This document shows, piece after piece, positions 12,163 to 13,007 of a DNA stretch of 13,007 nucleotides (position 1 is its first letter; each line of letters opens with the position of its first letter). The notes beneath the pieces are model-generated. The model worked only from the letters and a program-made list of their open reading frames with translations, did not search any database and was not told the origin of the DNA. A program made the translations under genes and the position numbers. The DNA comes from Microcaldota archaeon (lineage in GTDB: Archaea; Micrarchaeota; Micrarchaeia; Micrarchaeales; Micrarchaeaceae), in contig DUIS01000069.1 in the NCBI GenBank assembly GCA_013330215.1, positions 1-13,007 of the forward strand. The letters run 5' to 3'.

Positions 12163-12537
12163 CTAGGTGCGCAATGCCCTAAGCAGCCATAGCCTATGGT
12201 TGTAATAATCGTTTACCCAATCTTCTACAACAGTCTTTAAATCAACGCCCTCTCTGATCCCAAGATGCACAAGCTCCTTCGAGCGAAGATTGCGGAAGCG
12301 GCCCGTAGTTCCATCATTATTCTGGTAAAATACAGGGCCAATGAACAGCGAATAATGTTTTTCGCCTTCCGTTGGCTTAAGGACCATCATGCTGATTACC
12401 CTCTTCCCCCTCCTCTCTGGTATCTCCGCCCTGTAATAGGCGGCGAAGGCTTCCTCTCCAGCCTCTTTCAGGCGCACGCGCTCACGAGCTTTCCTCTTGT
12501 CATCCTTTTGCTGTGATGCCTTTGCAGCTGTTGCCAT
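12163..12537 (-). CDS. Hypothetical charged protein
   Basis: 124 residues, family not recognised. Residues 1-27 are a highly charged, probably helical stretch (KDDKRKARERVRLKEAGEE). Residues 28-80 look like beta strands (KRVISMMVLKPTEGEKHYSLFIGP). The end is helical and aromatic (VVEDWVNDYYNHRLWLLRALR). There is no Cys, signal or membrane segment. The basic start suggests binding to nucleic acid, but that is a guess. It lies 34 bases downstream of spt4 on the same strand and has its own TATA-like box that overlaps the end of spt4. It may be read through from the rpo7-spt4 operon or transcribed alone. Confidence 0.65.
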   Translation of the reverse strand: MATAAKASQQKDDKRKARERVRLKEAGEEAFAAYYRAEIPERRGKRVISMMVLKPTEGEKHYSLFIGPVFYQNNDGTTGRFRNLRSKELVHLGIREGVDLKTVVEDWVNDYYNHRLWLLRALRT

Positions 12538-12561
12538 TTTATCATCTTTAACTAATCTGCC

Positions 12562-12571
12562 GACTAAATAT
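12562..12571 (-). promoter_or_regulatory. TATA-like box for the 124-aa hypothetical gene
   Basis: TAAATATTTA on the minus strand starts just after the spt4 stop codon and is centred about 30 bases before ATG 12537. Confidence 0.45.
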
Positions 12572-12763
12572 TTACGCCTTTATGTTTATCGCGTAGGTGC
12601 TGTTGAGCTTGACCCCGAGCATCCTTGCTATCGCCGACTTCTCCGCATTGAATATCACAGCATAGCCGCTCCACTTGTTAGTGAGCTCCTTCGAGCCGCA
12701 GCTCGGGCATGTGTCTCCGTGGCTTATTATCAGTTTGCAGTTCTTGCACGCTTTTTCCTCCAT
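12572..12763 (-). CDS. spt4: Transcription elongation factor Spt4
   Basis: 63 residues, the usual archaeal length. A four-Cys zinc site (C6-x2-C9 and C19-x2-C22, in ACKNCK and CPSCGS) is followed by WSGYAVIFNAEKSAIARMLG, which matches the conserved Spt4 core that binds the NGN domain of Spt5. The Spt4-Spt5 complex closes the RNA polymerase cleft and raises processivity. It begins nine bases after the rpo7 stop, the classic archaeal order (rpoE1-rpoE2). GATGG in the gap may serve as ribosome site. Confidence 0.95.
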   Translation of the reverse strand: MEEKACKNCKLIISHGDTCPSCGSKELTNKWSGYAVIFNAEKSAIARMLGVKLNSTYAINIKA

Positions 12764-12772
12764 GTTACCATC

Positions 12773-13007
12773 TCATTTCCTGCCTCTCTTCTGCGGGCCG
12801 CCCCTCTGGACCCTTCCCTTCGCCTTCTCGCCCTCGTTTATCCATTCCTGCTTTCCGAGACCTTCAGGCTTCATAGTAAGCGCTATCTTCGAATCCTTCA
12901 CGGATGTCTTCATGCTCACGGTCGATATCTTCGCGAATACGATGTCGCCCTTCTTCAGCATGCGCCCGCTCCTCTTCGATACGAACGCCCGTATCCTCCT
13001 GTCAAAT
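12773..13007 (-). CDS. rpo7: RNA polymerase subunit Rpo7 (RpoE1), C-terminal part, cut by window edge
   Basis: The last 77 residues are visible; the frame is open to the edge, so the ATG at 12961 is internal rather than the start. The visible part is the end of the S1 (OB-fold) RNA-binding domain: SKRSGRMLKKGDIVFAKIST, then KIALTMKPEGLGKQEWI, a close match to the Rpo7 ending, followed by a short basic tail (RVQRGGPQKRGRK). Rpo7 pairs with Rpo4 to form the polymerase stalk that binds emerging RNA. The adjacent spt4 supports the call. An exosome Csl4-type S1 protein is a less likely alternative. Confidence 0.88.
   Translation of the reverse strand, partial: FDRRIRAFVSKRSGRMLKKGDIVFAKISTVSMKTSVKDSKIALTMKPEGLGKQEWINEGEKAKGRVQRGGPQKRGRK

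Overview
The window is archaeal. It carries fibrillarin (FlpA), Spt4 next to the C-terminal end of RNA polymerase subunit Rpo7, a long archaeal FKBP, an archaeal GluRS and a tRNA-Arg gene without an encoded CCA. TATA-like boxes lie about 26-37 bases before most starts, and GGTGAT-like ribosome sites appear at several genes. Frequent ATA and AGG codons, closely packed genes and Asn/Thr/Ser-rich membrane-anchored proteins would suit a small-genome lineage such as Micrarchaeota or another DPANN group. That placement is inference, because no rRNA gene is present.

Layout. 1-370 (minus): start of a response regulator with a winged helix in front of the receiver domain. 500-1597 (plus): membrane-anchored, sequon-rich surface protein. 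1598-4494 (all minus): four genes, each with its own promoter. They are a hypothetical protein broken by one base in an A7 run, a small Gly/Ala-rich protein, a low-molecular-weight phosphatase fused to a HIT domain, and a pentein-fold (arginine deiminase-like) enzyme. Parts of this block are clearly AT-richer than the rest. 4590-4663 (minus): tRNA-Arg(CCG). 4675-6900 (minus): soluble GAF/PAS histidine kinase. 7017-8978 (plus): HEPN-like helical protein, fibrillarin, and a zinc-ribbon/TPR protein. 8971-11306 (minus): GluRS and, just upstream in the same direction, a membrane-anchored surface protein. 11401-12126 (plus): FKBP. 12163-13007 (minus): unknown 124-aa protein, Spt4 and the Rpo7 C-terminus.

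Function. Much of the window is information processing: rRNA modification guided by C/D RNPs, Glu-tRNA charging, tRNA-Arg, transcription elongation and protein folding. The response regulator and the histidine kinase are both cytosolic by sequence and could be partners, though about 4.3 kb separates them. The most unusual part is the phosphatase-HIT fusion beside a pentein enzyme. The phosphatase loop has the Thr that marks protein-arginine phosphatases (YwlE type), HIT enzymes often cut P-N bonds, and penteins act on guanidino groups. A shared theme of arginine or phosphoramidate chemistry is a testable hypothesis, not a demonstrated system.

No CRISPR array, insertion sequence, transposase, integrase or origin was seen. 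No stretch longer than about 130 bases lacks a gene.
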